19,814 nt of DNA from Methanomassiliicoccaceae archaeon (GCA_009784745.1 WQXR01000009.1:1-19814); one strand, 5' to 3'. Numbered from the stretch's first letter, positions 6,638 through 14,692 are shown. The notes: generated by a model not told the origin, from the letters alone. Translations and numbers: made by a program.

Positions 6638-6646
6638 CTTATATAC
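6638..6646 (+). promoter_or_regulatory. TATA element of the 6670 membrane-protein gene
   Basis: CTTATATAC is centred 28 nt before the ATG at 6670 and only about 13 nt before the ATG at 6655. This spacing decides for the downstream start, with a leaderless mRNA. Confidence 0.6.
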
Positions 6647-6669
6647 GGGAGTGTATGCAACGTGTCGCA

Positions 6670-7164
6670 ATGCCCGCAGCTATCGCCCCCGAACTGTTAT
6701 TCAGCGCTCTCATCGTCGTTGCGCTTTTTCTGATATTGCTGTCCACGCCGACGATAATACTTTCGGTACGTGCGTCATCGAAACTTCTCAACAGGTACAG
6801 GGTGCTCAGATCGGTGGAGGAGATGGACGAGAACGCCGTATCCAAGCAGATGGTGGAAGAATGGAATTCCGTAAAAAGTCCGTTGAGCTATACTGCACTT
6901 CTGAGCGATGAGATCGAACGGCTGGGGACATTGAGACAGGCGACGCTTCACTCGGAGATAGCGATAGCCGTTCTGATATTTTTGGGAATATATCCTGGCT
7001 ACGAAACTAATGTGCTGATAGGCATCGCAGCGCTCGTCATTGCTGTCGTACTGGTAGTTCTTTACGGAATAATGAATCTCAGACGTTATCTGAGAGAGTA
7101 CATCGACGCTTTGACGGAGATAGATGTGAACGGCGACGAGGCTGTCGCACGCATCTACGGTTGA
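6670..7164 (+). CDS. Membrane protein with long central cytosolic or external segment, unknown function
   Basis: A 164-residue protein with one strong N-terminal membrane helix (about 9-32), a charged 60-residue middle part with helical, possibly coiled character (SVEEMDENAVSKQMVEEW), and two close helices near the C-terminus (about 95-112 and 116-138), followed by a charged tail. I recognise no family. The start at 6670 is chosen from the TATA spacing; the upstream ATG at 6655 would add five residues (MQRVA). It stands alone between the divergent C_GCAxxG_C_C gene and the cyclophilin gene, with 42 nt before the latter. Confidence 0.75.
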   Translation: MPAAIAPELLFSALIVVALFLILLSTPTIILSVRASSKLLNRYRVLRSVEEMDENAVSKQMVEEWNSVKSPLSYTALLSDEIERLGTLRQATLHSEIAIAVLIFLGIYPGYETNVLIGIAALVIAVVLVVLYGIMNLRRYLREYIDALTEIDVNGDEAVARIYG

Positions 7165-7196
7165 ATGCACGGAAAAAATCTTTTACCGTAATGCAT
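7165..7196 (+). promoter_or_regulatory. Imperfect stem-loop in the cyclophilin promoter region
   Basis: ATGCA-CGG (7165-7172) can pair with CCG-TAA-TGCAT (7186-7196) with a 3-nt bulge, and the A-run and T-run inside can pair further. TTTTAC within it is about 25 nt before the cyclophilin ATG and may be its TATA element. It may be a terminator for the upstream gene, an operator, or both. Confidence 0.35.
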
Positions 7197-7206
7197 ATAA
7201 TCTTTC

Positions 7207-7686
7207 ATGGCAAAAGTGACATTGCATACAACGGCAGGCGACATTGTCATCTCCCTTTACGATGACATGCCGGTGACCGCCGGGAACTTCAAAGAACTGG
7301 TGAACAAAGGATTCTATGACGGCATCATATTTCACAGGGTCATAAGCGGATTCATGATCCAGAGCGGATGCCCCGACGGTACGGGGACCGGAGGTCCGGG
7401 ATATAATATCAAAGATGAGTTCGTAAAAGGACATTCCAACAAACGCGGAACGATATCGATGGCCAACACCGGACGTCCGAACTCCGGAGGCAGTCAATTC
7501 TTCATCAATCTTGTTGATAACACGTACTTGGATTGGGATAACCCGAGAACACCGAGCGCACACCCAGTTTTCGGCGAAGTGACAGAGGGAATGAATATCG
7601 TCGACGCTATCGGTAACTCAAGAACGGGAAGAAATGACCGTCCTTTGAATGATATCGTCATCAAAAAGGCCGAGGTCTCAGAATGA
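7207..7686 (+). CDS. Cyclophilin-type peptidyl-prolyl cis-trans isomerase
   Basis: Speeds prolyl bond isomerisation during protein folding. The 159 residues form a single compact cyclophilin domain without signal peptide, so it acts in the cytoplasm. Active-site elements are present: FHRV with the catalytic arginine (R44), FMIQSG (49-54), GGSQFFI (94-100) and the HPVFGEV segment (119-125). The form is the short bacterial-like type. The ATG at 7207 begins the first strand directly, about 25 nt after a TTTTAC element, with no Shine-Dalgarno, so a leaderless mRNA is likely. Its stop overlaps the ATG of methanogenesis marker 8 in an ATGA, so the two form a coupled pair. Confidence 0.95.
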   Translation: MAKVTLHTTAGDIVISLYDDMPVTAGNFKELVNKGFYDGIIFHRVISGFMIQSGCPDGTGTGGPGYNIKDEFVKGHSNKRGTISMANTGRPNSGGSQFFINLVDNTYLDWDNPRTPSAHPVFGEVTEGMNIVDAIGNSRTGRNDRPLNDIVIKKAEVSE

Positions 7687-8501
7687 CGAGGCACGTGATG
7701 GAAGCACTTGGAAAAACAAGGATTGTCATTGAGGACGGAAAAGTTATCGATATAGGCGAACCGAAGGTAAAGTATTGCCCTTTGTTCAAAAAATACAGGA
7801 ACATCGATGAATTCAATGATGATACGATACGCGAGAACATGGAATTCCGTATCTCAAATTTCGGAATGTGTACTTCATCACGCCAAGTGAGAATGAAGGA
7901 TTTCCTAAGTTTCGGCATATCCGAGTTATTGAGTATGTCATTATCCATGAATATACTGGATGCTGCTGTTATCGCTGCCGACGGTACGGGAACGTGCGTT
8001 ATCGATGATCCCGAGATCGTCCAAGGATTGGGGGGCAGAATATCAGGAATAATGGAAACGGAGCCGATAAAGGAAGTTATCGATGAGATAGGATCGGAAC
8101 GCATCCTCGATCCGGAAAAGGCAACGATAGATCAGTTCGCCGGCGTTTCAAAGGCGTTCGCGATGAAATGCAGCAAAGTGGGCGTTACCGTTGCATATGC
8201 GGATGATGCCGATCTGATACGCAACGCGTTCGGCAGCAATGTTGCGATATTTGCCGTTCACACAACAGGAACATCGGCGGATGATGCAAAAAGATTGTTC
8301 GATTCGTGTGACGTGATAACTGCATGCGCCTCGGAACACATAAGGGATGTCGCCAAAGAAAAGGCACTTATGCAGGCAGGAACAAAGATCCCTGTTTACG
8401 CGAGCAGCGAGTTCGGCAAAAAGATAATGCTGATGAAACTGAAAGAATTGGGAAAAGATGCGTCAACATTCGAGGATGATCGACCGAGACCGCTCAATTG
8501 A
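7683..8501 (+). CDS. mmp8: Methanogenesis marker protein 8 (DUF2099)
   Basis: A 272-residue protein matching the methanogen-specific marker 8 family: N-terminal MTRHVMEALGKTRIVIEDGK-type start, YCPLF with C32, an RENMEFRI block (50-57), FGMCTSSR with C63, and a GLGGRISG segment (about 115-122). The family is found almost only in methanogens and relatives carrying methyl-coenzyme M reductase; the biochemical role was not established to my knowledge, though marker proteins are often linked to MCR maturation. It is the clearest sign that this genome is from a methanogen. It starts inside the cyclophilin stop (ATGA) and its 3' end overlaps the convergent PIN gene by 8 bp. Confidence 0.92.
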   Translation: MTRHVMEALGKTRIVIEDGKVIDIGEPKVKYCPLFKKYRNIDEFNDDTIRENMEFRISNFGMCTSSRQVRMKDFLSFGISELLSMSLSMNILDAAVIAADGTGTCVIDDPEIVQGLGGRISGIMETEPIKEVIDEIGSERILDPEKATIDQFAGVSKAFAMKCSKVGVTVAYADDADLIRNAFGSNVAIFAVHTTGTSADDAKRLFDSCDVITACASEHIRDVAKEKALMQAGTKIPVYASSEFGKKIMLMKLKELGKDASTFEDDRPRPLN

Positions 8502-8859
8502 CCGTTTCCACTACCAAATGAGTGTTCGACCTCAGATATATGATAGGTATCCTGAGCGACCTGAGTTTTCTTTTTAATTCTTTATCGTTCGTGAGAACGT
8601 ACGCGTCCAGTCTTACCGCCGCTTCCACTATCGCGTCATCACCTTTAGTTTCTGTTTGAAAAGTTTCATATTTTCTTGCCAGTGATAACGCAACTTTTGC
8701 GTATTTATTATCTAAATTCTTCAATTCGCCGATCATCGGGCCGGGTACGATCATTCTTACCTCTCCCAATAACGACGATACCGCGAGATCAAGGTTCATA
8801 CGCATCTCGAACGGCATGAGCAATGCGTTTGTGTCTAAGATCACGGTCTGCATGTTCAT
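8494..8859 (-). CDS. PIN-domain protein, archaeal Fcf1/Utp24-like, downstream of aIF2-gamma
   Basis: A 121-residue single PIN domain, a metal-dependent ribonuclease fold. Acidic residues expected at the active site are present: D9 in LDTN, E45 in GEL, D74/D75 in GDDAI and D92 in TNDKEL. In many archaea such a protein follows the aIF2-gamma gene, and it resembles eukaryotic Fcf1/Utp24, which cleaves pre-rRNA; a role in rRNA maturation is thus inferred. It is unlike a VapC toxin in context, since no antitoxin gene is adjacent. ATG 8859 is chosen because it overlaps the aIF2-gamma stop in an ATGA; the ATG at 8892 would extend 11 residues into that gene, and a methionine two codons later is also possible. 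Confidence 0.85.
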   Translation of the reverse strand: MNMQTVILDTNALLMPFEMRMNLDLAVSSLLGEVRMIVPGPMIGELKNLDNKYAKVALSLARKYETFQTETKGDDAIVEAAVRLDAYVLTNDKELKRKLRSLRIPIIYLRSNTHLVVETVN

Positions 8860-10085
8860 TGCTCTACAATTCCGTATCCGATAAGTCTCCACTTACCGGA
8901 TATCCTTCTTGATATCGCTACCCTCTGTCCCTTCATGATACAGACGGGTATCTTCAGTACTACTTCCGCGGAATCGCTCCTTGCGCTTTTTACGACGCCT
9001 ACGGTGGTCGCCGTTCCTATGCTGAGCATCAGCGGTTCGTTGCTCTTGATCTCATCGACCTTCAGATCGGACGCCGTTCCTACGACGCGGTCCAGAAGTA
9101 TCGTTCTCATTTTAAAGTCGTGCACAACATCCGGAAGATACACGGGCGTTCCGATCATCCTTCCGGTAAGACCGTCAGATTTTGTTATTGCCGGATCTAA
9201 TCCCGTACCGATGGCTATAAGACCTCCAGGATAAACGATATCGGCCTTCTTTCCGCCTGCCTGCAGTGATGTTACAGTTGTCGTGATGCGTTCCCACGTC
9301 TGCTTGCCGGCGGCCTCCGTTTTCCTTCCGGGGACGATCTCTATCTCATCGCCCACTTTCAATGTTCCTTGGATAAGCGAGCCTCCTATCACACCGCCTT
9401 TGATGTCCTTCGGCGACGCTCCCGGCGAGTTGATATCGAATGAACGTGCCACATGCATCAGCGGCGGCGCTTCCGTATCTCTTACTATCTCGGAGATTAT
9501 GTACCTTTCAATGGCATCCACAAGTCTGTCGATGTTCACGTCATGATGCGCCGATACCGGTATTATCGGTGCATTCTCCGCTATCGTTCCTTTTACGAAT
9601 TCCTTTATCTGTTTGTAATTCTCAAGCGCTTCTTCGCGCGTAACGATATCGATCTTGTTCTGCACTATGATTATCTTCTCAATTCCGACTATGGACAATG
9701 CCATGAGATGTTCTTTTGTCTGCGGCTGCGGACATTTCTCATTGGCGGCCACTAAAAGCAACGCACCGTCCATTAACGCTGCGCCGGATAACATCGTCGC
9801 CATCAGCGTTTCGTGACCGGGAGCGTCAACGAATGAGACGGATCTTAAAAATTCCGCTTTGGAACCGCAGTTCCTGCACTCTCCGGATGTTCCTTTTTCG
9901 CCGCAATCTTTGCACTGATAGAATGCAACGTCCGCGTATCCCAATTTTATTGAGATACCTCTTTTGATCTCTTCAGAATGTTTGTCTGTCCACTCGCCGC
10001 TCAGCGCCTTGGTCAACGTCGTTTTACCGTGGTCGACATGCCCGATCATACCGATGTTCACTTCGGGCTGCTTGGGGACTTTCAT
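8856..10085 (-). CDS. eif2g: Translation initiation factor aIF2 subunit gamma
   Basis: The GTPase core of archaeal IF2, which carries initiator Met-tRNA to the small subunit. 409 residues, the normal length. Seen: G1 GHVDHGKT (15-22), switch region KRGISIKLGYAD (41-52), a four-cysteine zinc knuckle (C58, C61, C70, C73), G3 DAPGH (87-91), G4 NKID (143-146), G5 SAH (about 178), then two beta-barrel domains. The switch threonine usual in RGIT is serine here (codon TCA), which keeps a hydroxyl. The start overlaps the S6e stop and the end overlaps the PIN gene start, both as ATGA, so the three genes are translationally coupled. Confidence 0.97.
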   Translation of the reverse strand: MKVPKQPEVNIGMIGHVDHGKTTLTKALSGEWTDKHSEEIKRGISIKLGYADVAFYQCKDCGEKGTSGECRNCGSKAEFLRSVSFVDAPGHETLMATMLSGAALMDGALLLVAANEKCPQPQTKEHLMALSIVGIEKIIIVQNKIDIVTREEALENYKQIKEFVKGTIAENAPIIPVSAHHDVNIDRLVDAIERYIISEIVRDTEAPPLMHVARSFDINSPGASPKDIKGGVIGGSLIQGTLKVGDEIEIVPGRKTEAAGKQTWERITTTVTSLQAGGKKADIVYPGGLIAIGTGLDPAITKSDGLTGRMIGTPVYLPDVVHDFKMRTILLDRVVGTASDLKVDEIKSNEPLMLSIGTATTVGVVKSARSDSAEVVLKIPVCIMKGQRVAISRRISGKWRLIGYGIVEQ

Positions 10086-10480
10086 TTGGTCTCCTCAGTT
10101 GCCGGGACCAGCATCTCTTCGATGGGTTTAGGCCCGTACTCTGCGACAGACATGTTTATCTGAACGATCTCGTTCGATATCGCGGAACCGCGGAGCGCTT
10201 TGCGTCGTCTCTCGCCAGGATATACCTCATGAAATCCCAGACCGTCAGACAAAAGTATCTTCCTTCTTTTGTTGCCGGGAAGGTCCTTTCTCATCGGTGT
10301 GCCGTTGCCGTCGCTTCCTCCGGTTATCTTAAGTCTGTATCCCGGGAGGCCGACGAATATTCCGTCCACTACTTCTCCGATGTTCTTTCCGACGAGTGAA
10401 TTTGCATGATGTCCGGATACGGTCACCTTATGTGCCTTTCCCGTCTTCACATCACCTATGACCACTTTAAAGTCAACCAT
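10082..10480 (-). CDS. rps6e: Small-subunit ribosomal protein S6e
   Basis: Ribosomal protein of the archaeal and eukaryotic small subunit. 132 residues with the typical opening (VDFKVVIGD), GKNIGEVVDG (32-41), the LPGYRLKITGGSD segment (45-57) and the basic RRKALRG block (91-97). It is first in the rps6e / aIF2-gamma / PIN operon. Its own leader has a Shine-Dalgarno AGGTG (complement of 10486-10490) 5 nt before the ATG and a TATA element farther up, so transcription of this operon starts here, separate from the operon that ends at 10589. Confidence 0.96.
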   Translation of the reverse strand: MVDFKVVIGDVKTGKAHKVTVSGHHANSLVGKNIGEVVDGIFVGLPGYRLKITGGSDGNGTPMRKDLPGNKRRKILLSDGLGFHEVYPGERRRKALRGSAISNEIVQINMSVAEYGPKPIEEMLVPATEETK

Positions 10481-10515
10481 CTATACACCTGTATTTAGCG
10501 CCTTATCGGAGGGCA

Positions 10516-10525
10516 ACTTATATAC
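10516..10525 (-). promoter_or_regulatory. TATA element of the rps6e operon
   Basis: On the minus strand the stretch reads GTATATAAG. It predicts a transcript start near 10495, about 15 nt before the ATG, with AGGTG (10490-10486) inside this leader. Confidence 0.6.
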
Positions 10526-10563
10526 TTTTGGTTTAGAAGACTTGTCTGCGCGTATTAGAAAGG

Positions 10564-10584
10564 CAGGTAAAGGGGAAAAAGAGG
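10564..10584 (-). terminator. Possible oligo-T terminator after the pgi/pmi gene
   Basis: Read on the minus strand, the stretch 5-25 nt beyond the 10589 stop is rich in T and C, with a run of five T (10580-10576) and further T runs. Archaeal termination relies on such U-rich stretches. No stable hairpin is obvious. Confidence 0.35.
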
Positions 10585-10588
10585 GACA

Positions 10589-11656
10589 TTATACTTTTTT
10601 GTTCTCTTTCGGCCTTTCGGGCTTCTTGCGGCCCAGTAGCATCGCGAGCCTTTGTTTGAACGTTATTATCGGACCGATGTCCATCGGGTCAACGCCGTTC
10701 ATCTTCGCTAAGAACAGTGAAACATAATCGCCGAGCATCACGCCTTTCAGACTTCTTTCCAGCGCAGTTCTTCCGGAAACGGTTATCACTTCGGGGTCCT
10801 GTCCTGCCGATGTCAATACATCAACGGATTCCTGCATCAGCGACATTACCGCATCGGATGCTTCTTCTTCACACAAGAAAACAGGTCTGCATTTGGATCT
10901 CTGCACACATTCCGACCATCCGATTATCTCGTTGTGATTCATTCCCAGTATTTCACCGTTGAACGCTATCATCTTAGCATTTTCATTTATCTGATTCTTC
11001 CATCTTACTGCTGCCGCTGACAAAGAACCGGCCGCATATATCGCAGGTACCGTGCCGTATATCCTTTCCGCAACATCCTTTGCCAAACTGTCTGGATTAC
11101 GGGTCCAGATATTCCCTCTGAATCTGCGGAGAGCAGGTATTATCCTTCGGATCTCACTCTTTACTTTAGGACCTCCGGTCGTCTCAACGATGTTCGCTAA
11201 ATATCCGATCGTATATCCTATTGCGCTCCTCGGCTGTATGTTCCCGGGAACTTCGATGAGTTTGTTACCGTCCCTCATACATTTGTCGCGAAGTTCTCCG
11301 CCTGCTGTTATGACGACGATCATGCATCCTTTTTCCTTCGCCTGATCGTACATCATGATCGTTTCCTTGGTATTCCCGGAATAACTTGACGCAACTACCA
11401 ATGTGTTCTCATCCACCCAATTCGGTATGCCTGTTGATCTTACGACCTGTATCGGAACATCCCACGCCGTCAATAATGCATCCGCGATTATGTCCCCGCT
11501 CATCGCTGAGCCGCCCATGCCGCATATGCACATTCTGTTGAAACCCCTTGGGATCCTCAGTTTTGTATTTGCCGCTTTGGACAATCCGTCAACGAATCTG
11601 TCCACCTGCTGGATCATTTCCCTTGACTCTAAATGCTGTTTGCTTTTGGGAGACAT
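10589..11656 (-). CDS. Bifunctional phosphoglucose/phosphomannose isomerase, archaeal SIS family
   Basis: Interconverts fructose 6-phosphate with glucose 6-phosphate and mannose 6-phosphate, feeding gluconeogenesis and sugar nucleotide synthesis. 355 residues with two SIS domains. Diagnostic motifs are GMGGSAMSGD (46-55), SYSGNT (91-96), PRSAIG (142-147), the RWKNQINENAK block (about 218-228) and EILGMNHNEI with the conserved histidine. A lysine-rich tail (GRKKPERPKENKKV) closes the protein. The ATG follows the aIF5B TAA by one base, with GGGGA from the end of aIF5B as Shine-Dalgarno, so it is the last gene of the rpl7ae operon. It supplies precursors for the surface-sugar genes at 14903-17915, though linkage may be chance. 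Confidence 0.92.
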   Translation of the reverse strand: MSPKSKQHLESREMIQQVDRFVDGLSKAANTKLRIPRGFNRMCICGMGGSAMSGDIIADALLTAWDVPIQVVRSTGIPNWVDENTLVVASSYSGNTKETIMMYDQAKEKGCMIVVITAGGELRDKCMRDGNKLIEVPGNIQPRSAIGYTIGYLANIVETTGGPKVKSEIRRIIPALRRFRGNIWTRNPDSLAKDVAERIYGTVPAIYAAGSLSAAAVRWKNQINENAKMIAFNGEILGMNHNEIIGWSECVQRSKCRPVFLCEEEASDAVMSLMQESVDVLTSAGQDPEVITVSGRTALERSLKGVMLGDYVSLFLAKMNGVDPMDIGPIITFKQRLAMLLGRKKPERPKENKKV

Positions 11657-11657
11657 C

Positions 11658-13430
11658 TTACATCCCCCAGAACGGTTCTTCTTTTCTCTTTATCGCGATC
11701 GTTTCGTCAAGCGTCATCCTTTCGTCTTCCGTCAGATCCGTTTTCGACATTTCCTTAACAGCGGATGCCAAAAGGTCGATATATATCACATCTTCCGCAT
11801 CGGCCTGTCTTCCTATCGTGATGTCGTCTATCGCAACGGCAACTTCCTGACCTTGTGACGCTTCCTTTATCACTTCTTCGCCTGATCGTATGCTCCTTAT
11901 CTTTCCCAAGGAACGTCCGTCGGGCATTATCAGCCTCTGGTTCGGACGTATGCGTCCTGCCAATACGCGAACTCCCACTATCGCAGGTTTCGCCGCTCTG
12001 AATATGCAGTTCGGAAGTATCTTGAATTTTGCCGGGAATGAGAATTCTGACCGTTTATCTGCATCTTGCTTCTTCTTCGTGTCATCAAGCCATTGCTGGA
12101 ACTCTTCTATCAAACGGTAGACCACCTGATTGGTAAGCACTTTGATATCGTGCTCTTCAAGTTCGGCGGCCGCATCCTTTGATAATTCTGCGTTGAATCC
12201 TAATATGACCTTATTGAACTGCGTCCCGCACGCGGCCGCGTCAACGATATCTCTTCGTGATATCTCGCCGATGCCGTATTTCCTTATCGGTATCGACGCC
12301 GCTTTTGCTTCGTAAGCCAACGCTTCCAGTGATCCTATGGCATCCGCTTTTATCATTATGCCGTCATCCTGCGTTTCAATTTTTACTGAAGTTTCTTCCT
12401 TCATTTCCGCCACGGCGGGATCGTTCTGTCCGGAAACAACAACAAGCGGTGCGCCGGCTATTACGCCATCCATATTTTGACATGATATCTTCACGCCTGC
12501 CGCAGCATTCAATTCTTTTACGGAATCGAACCGATCACGCGGATCACGTATCTCGTCCAGCGGTTTCGGTTTCAGTATCGCTTTTACTTTCGTTATCAGG
12601 GGTGCGCCCCTCGTTCCCAAAGCGACGGTGTCGCCTCTTCTGAGAGTTCCGGAGTATAATATCATATCAAGCGTTTGACCTAACCCTTTCTCTTCCTTCA
12701 CTTCCAATATCGTTCCCTTTCCGGGGCCTTCCTCGTTCGATAACTGCGATTCCAGGAAACGCTGCGCCAGACCTACCAGTACCAGGAGCAGATCGGCTAT
12801 GCCTTCCCCTTCTTTAGCGCTTACCGGCACCAATGCAACGGCCTTTGTGAAATCGTCTATCCTATCGTACCGATCAGAAGGCACATTCTCCGATGCCAGA
12901 AGCGAGATGATGTGGTACATCCTTTCGTTGAGTGCATTGAGCGTATGTTCCTGCTGTTCCTTTTCCGCAAAAATGAACGGCCTTCCGTTCTCCGGTATCC
13001 AGCCTTGTATCGTGTCAATTTTGTTCATCGCTATGATGAACGGCGTCCTGTATTGTTTCAGGATCCTTATCGACTCGATCGTTTGCGGTTTCAGACCTTC
13101 TCTTATATCCACCACCAGAACCGCGATATCCGCAAGGGAGCCGCCGCGCGCTCTTAGCGTTGTGAACGAGTGGTGACCCGGAGTATCAATGAACAATAAC
13201 CCCGGAACAGTGAACCTTTTGCTGCCGATGAGTTTTCCGCATACTTTGTAGATATGATCTATTGGAACTTCCGTTGCGCCTATATGTTGCGTTATTGCGC
13301 CCGCCTCGCGTGTTATGACAGAGGTACCTCTGATAGTATCCAGAAGTTTTGTCTTTCCGTGGTCCACGTGACCAAGGACGCTCACTACGGGCTGTCTTAT
13401 CGCCAAACGATCACCGACGGTGAGGATCAC
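11658..13430 (-). CDS. infB: Translation initiation factor aIF5B (IF2-like GTPase)
   Basis: GTPase that promotes subunit joining in initiation. 590 residues, the archaeal size, without the long N-terminal extension of eukaryotic eIF5B and without an intein. Visible: G1 GHVDHGKT (20-27), switch 1 region around REAGAITQHIGA (41-52), G3 DTPGH (82-86), G4 NKID (136-139), followed by the beta-barrel, alpha/beta/alpha and C-terminal barrel domains that contact initiator tRNA. The start is a GTG at 13430 that overlaps the ndk TGA as GTGA; this puts the G1 motif at the usual distance. It is flanked by ndk and the SIS isomerase in one operon. Confidence 0.96.
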   Translation of the reverse strand: MILTVGDRLAIRQPVVSVLGHVDHGKTKLLDTIRGTSVITREAGAITQHIGATEVPIDHIYKVCGKLIGSKRFTVPGLLFIDTPGHHSFTTLRARGGSLADIAVLVVDIREGLKPQTIESIRILKQYRTPFIIAMNKIDTIQGWIPENGRPFIFAEKEQQEHTLNALNERMYHIISLLASENVPSDRYDRIDDFTKAVALVPVSAKEGEGIADLLLVLVGLAQRFLESQLSNEEGPGKGTILEVKEEKGLGQTLDMILYSGTLRRGDTVALGTRGAPLITKVKAILKPKPLDEIRDPRDRFDSVKELNAAAGVKISCQNMDGVIAGAPLVVVSGQNDPAVAEMKEETSVKIETQDDGIMIKADAIGSLEALAYEAKAASIPIRKYGIGEISRRDIVDAAACGTQFNKVILGFNAELSKDAAAELEEHDIKVLTNQVVYRLIEEFQQWLDDTKKKQDADKRSEFSFPAKFKILPNCIFRAAKPAIVGVRVLAGRIRPNQRLIMPDGRSLGKIRSIRSGEEVIKEASQGQEVAVAIDDITIGRQADAEDVIYIDLLASAVKEMSKTDLTEDERMTLDETIAIKRKEEPFWGM

Positions 13431-13876
13431 TCATATATCCATTGATCCGTTGTCCTCTCGTATTCCACCAGTTCTTCCGGTCTGAAGAATATCGCTATCT
13501 CCCTTTCCGCTGATGCGGGTGAATCGGAACCGTGTATTATGTTGCGTCCGGTCTGCATACCGAAGTCGCCGCGGATCGTACCGGGAGCGGATTCCTTGGG
13601 ATTCGTCTTGCCCATGATGTTCCTGCACACCGATACTGCGTCCTCGCCTTCCCACACCATCGCCAGTACCGGCCCCGATGTGATATATGATATCAGCGGA
13701 TCGTAGAACTTCTTTCCTTTGTGTTCTCCGTAGTGTACTTCCGCTGTTGCCTTCGGAATGAGCATGAACTTCATTGCCGCGAGTTTTAATCCTTTTTTCT
13801 CGAAATAGGATATTATCTGACCCATAAGACCGCGCTGAACGGCGTCCGGTTTTATCATGAGATACGTTCTCTCCAT
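13427..13876 (-). CDS. ndk: Nucleoside-diphosphate kinase
   Basis: Transfers the gamma phosphate of ATP to NDPs through a phospho-histidine. 149 residues: TYLMIKPDAVQRGL (4-17), the YGEHKGKKFY segment (49-58), SGPV (67-70), and the active-site GRNIIHGSDS (110-119) with His115. The start at 13876 follows the L24e stop by 5 nt; the longer open frame to 13990 overlaps L24e and is not used. The L24e-ndk-aIF5B order is a well-known archaeal arrangement. Its stop overlaps the aIF5B GTG. Confidence 0.96.
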   Translation of the reverse strand: MERTYLMIKPDAVQRGLMGQIISYFEKKGLKLAAMKFMLIPKATAEVHYGEHKGKKFYDPLISYITSGPVLAMVWEGEDAVSVCRNIMGKTNPKESAPGTIRGDFGMQTGRNIIHGSDSPASAEREIAIFFRPEELVEYERTTDQWIYE

Positions 13877-13881
13877 GGAGA

Positions 13882-14097
13882 TCACTTCTTCTCTGCCGCC
13901 TTCAGACGTGCTTTCTTTTCCGTTTTGAACTTTTCCGTCCATCTCGTTGTTCTCGGGACCCTTTTGAGTTCGATCATGTTCTTGTAACATTTGTTGGTAC
14001 AGAAATTGAGTACTGTGCCATCTTTCTTCACGAACATCTTGCCTGTTCCGGGTTCAATTTCAGCACCGCAGAACGAACAATGCCTTTTCTCGACCAT
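13882..14097 (-). CDS. rpl24e: Large-subunit ribosomal protein L24e
   Basis: Small zinc-ribbon ribosomal protein of 71 residues. The zinc ligands are C7 and C10 (CSFC) and C33 and C37 (CTNKC), followed by a basic tail. ATG 14097 is preferred because an AGGTG lies 6 nt before it and the family begins a few residues before the first cysteine pair; a GTG at 14106 that overlaps the S28e stop would add three residues. It sits between rps28e and ndk, 5 nt from each. Confidence 0.94.
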   Translation of the reverse strand: MVEKRHCSFCGAEIEPGTGKMFVKKDGTVLNFCTNKCYKNMIELKRVPRTTRWTEKFKTEKKARLKAAEKK

Positions 14098-14102
14098 GAA
14101 TA

Positions 14103-14315
14103 TCACCTCATCCCGAGTTTTCTGGCTTCTCTTGTCGTTTCTCTGAGCATGAGTATGTCGCCCACTCTCACCGGACCCATGATGTTCCGTGTGATGATCC
14201 TTCCCTTGTCGCGGCCGTCCAATACACGCACCTTTACCTGCGTCGCCTCGCCGGTCATCCCGGTGCGGCCTATTATCTCTACGACCTCTGAGGGAATGCT
14301 ATCTGCGTCAGCCAT
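14103..14315 (-). CDS. rps28e: Small-subunit ribosomal protein S28e
   Basis: 70-residue OB-fold ribosomal protein. It shows the family's VKVRVLDGRDKGRIITRN stretch (28-45), GPVRVGDIL (47-55) and the C-terminal ETTREARKL (59-67). A strong Shine-Dalgarno (AAGGTGAT) overlapping the L7Ae stop region lies 5-6 nt before the ATG. Second gene of the rpl7ae operon, 11 nt after L7Ae. Confidence 0.96.
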   Translation of the reverse strand: MADADSIPSEVVEIIGRTGMTGEATQVKVRVLDGRDKGRIITRNIMGPVRVGDILMLRETTREARKLGMR

Positions 14316-14326
14316 CAGGGATCACC

Positions 14327-14692
14327 TTACTTCTTCAATTCACGCACTGCTTTCGATATCTCGTCGCAGAGCGGCTTTCCCTTTCCAACATCTACGATGG
14401 CAATGGACGCGGTCGGTTTTTCCAGACCTATCGCGTTACCAAGCTCCGCTTTGTTCGGAACATACACATACGGTATGTTCTTCTCGTCGCACAGAGACGG
14501 CATATGCGCCAATATCTCCGGCGGTGCGACATCCGTCGCCATTATGATAATGGCCGCTTCGCCGCGCTCCGCTGCTTTTGTAACCTCGTTCGTTCCTTTC
14601 TTTATCTTTCCGCCGTCCCTGGCGATCTCCGCGAGGGAGTACGCTTTGTCGGACAATTCTTTAGGCGTTTCAAATTTAACAAATACTGACAT
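14327..14692 (-). CDS. rpl7ae: Ribosomal protein L7Ae / kink-turn-binding protein
   Basis: Binds kink-turns in 23S rRNA, in box C/D and H/ACA guide RNPs and in archaeal RNase P. 121 residues with the RNA-binding GTNEVTKAAERG loop (33-44), the IIIMATDVAPPEI strand-turn (48-60) and NKAELGNAIG (80-89). It heads a six-gene operon. The leader holds GAGGT (14703-14699) 6 nt before the ATG, with a small hairpin and kink-turn-like bases just before it. Some archaeal L7Ae proteins are known to bind their own leader, so feedback control is plausible here. Confidence 0.96.
   Translation of the reverse strand: MSVFVKFETPKELSDKAYSLAEIARDGGKIKKGTNEVTKAAERGEAAIIIMATDVAPPEILAHMPSLCDEKNIPYVYVPNKAELGNAIGLEKPTASIAIVDVGKGKPLCDEISKAVRELKK

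Noticed and set aside
8494..8859. VapC toxin of a toxin-antitoxin pair
   Set aside because: No antitoxin gene adjoins it, and the position behind aIF2-gamma is the conserved site of the Fcf1-like PIN protein.
11403..11858. Frames on the plus strand over pgi/pmi and aIF5B
   Set aside because: Opposite to strongly conserved genes with every motif intact; typical shadow frames.
13877..13990. Extended ndk start
   Set aside because: The extra 38 residues overlap rpl24e in another frame and have no similarity to Ndk, which starts at MERTY.
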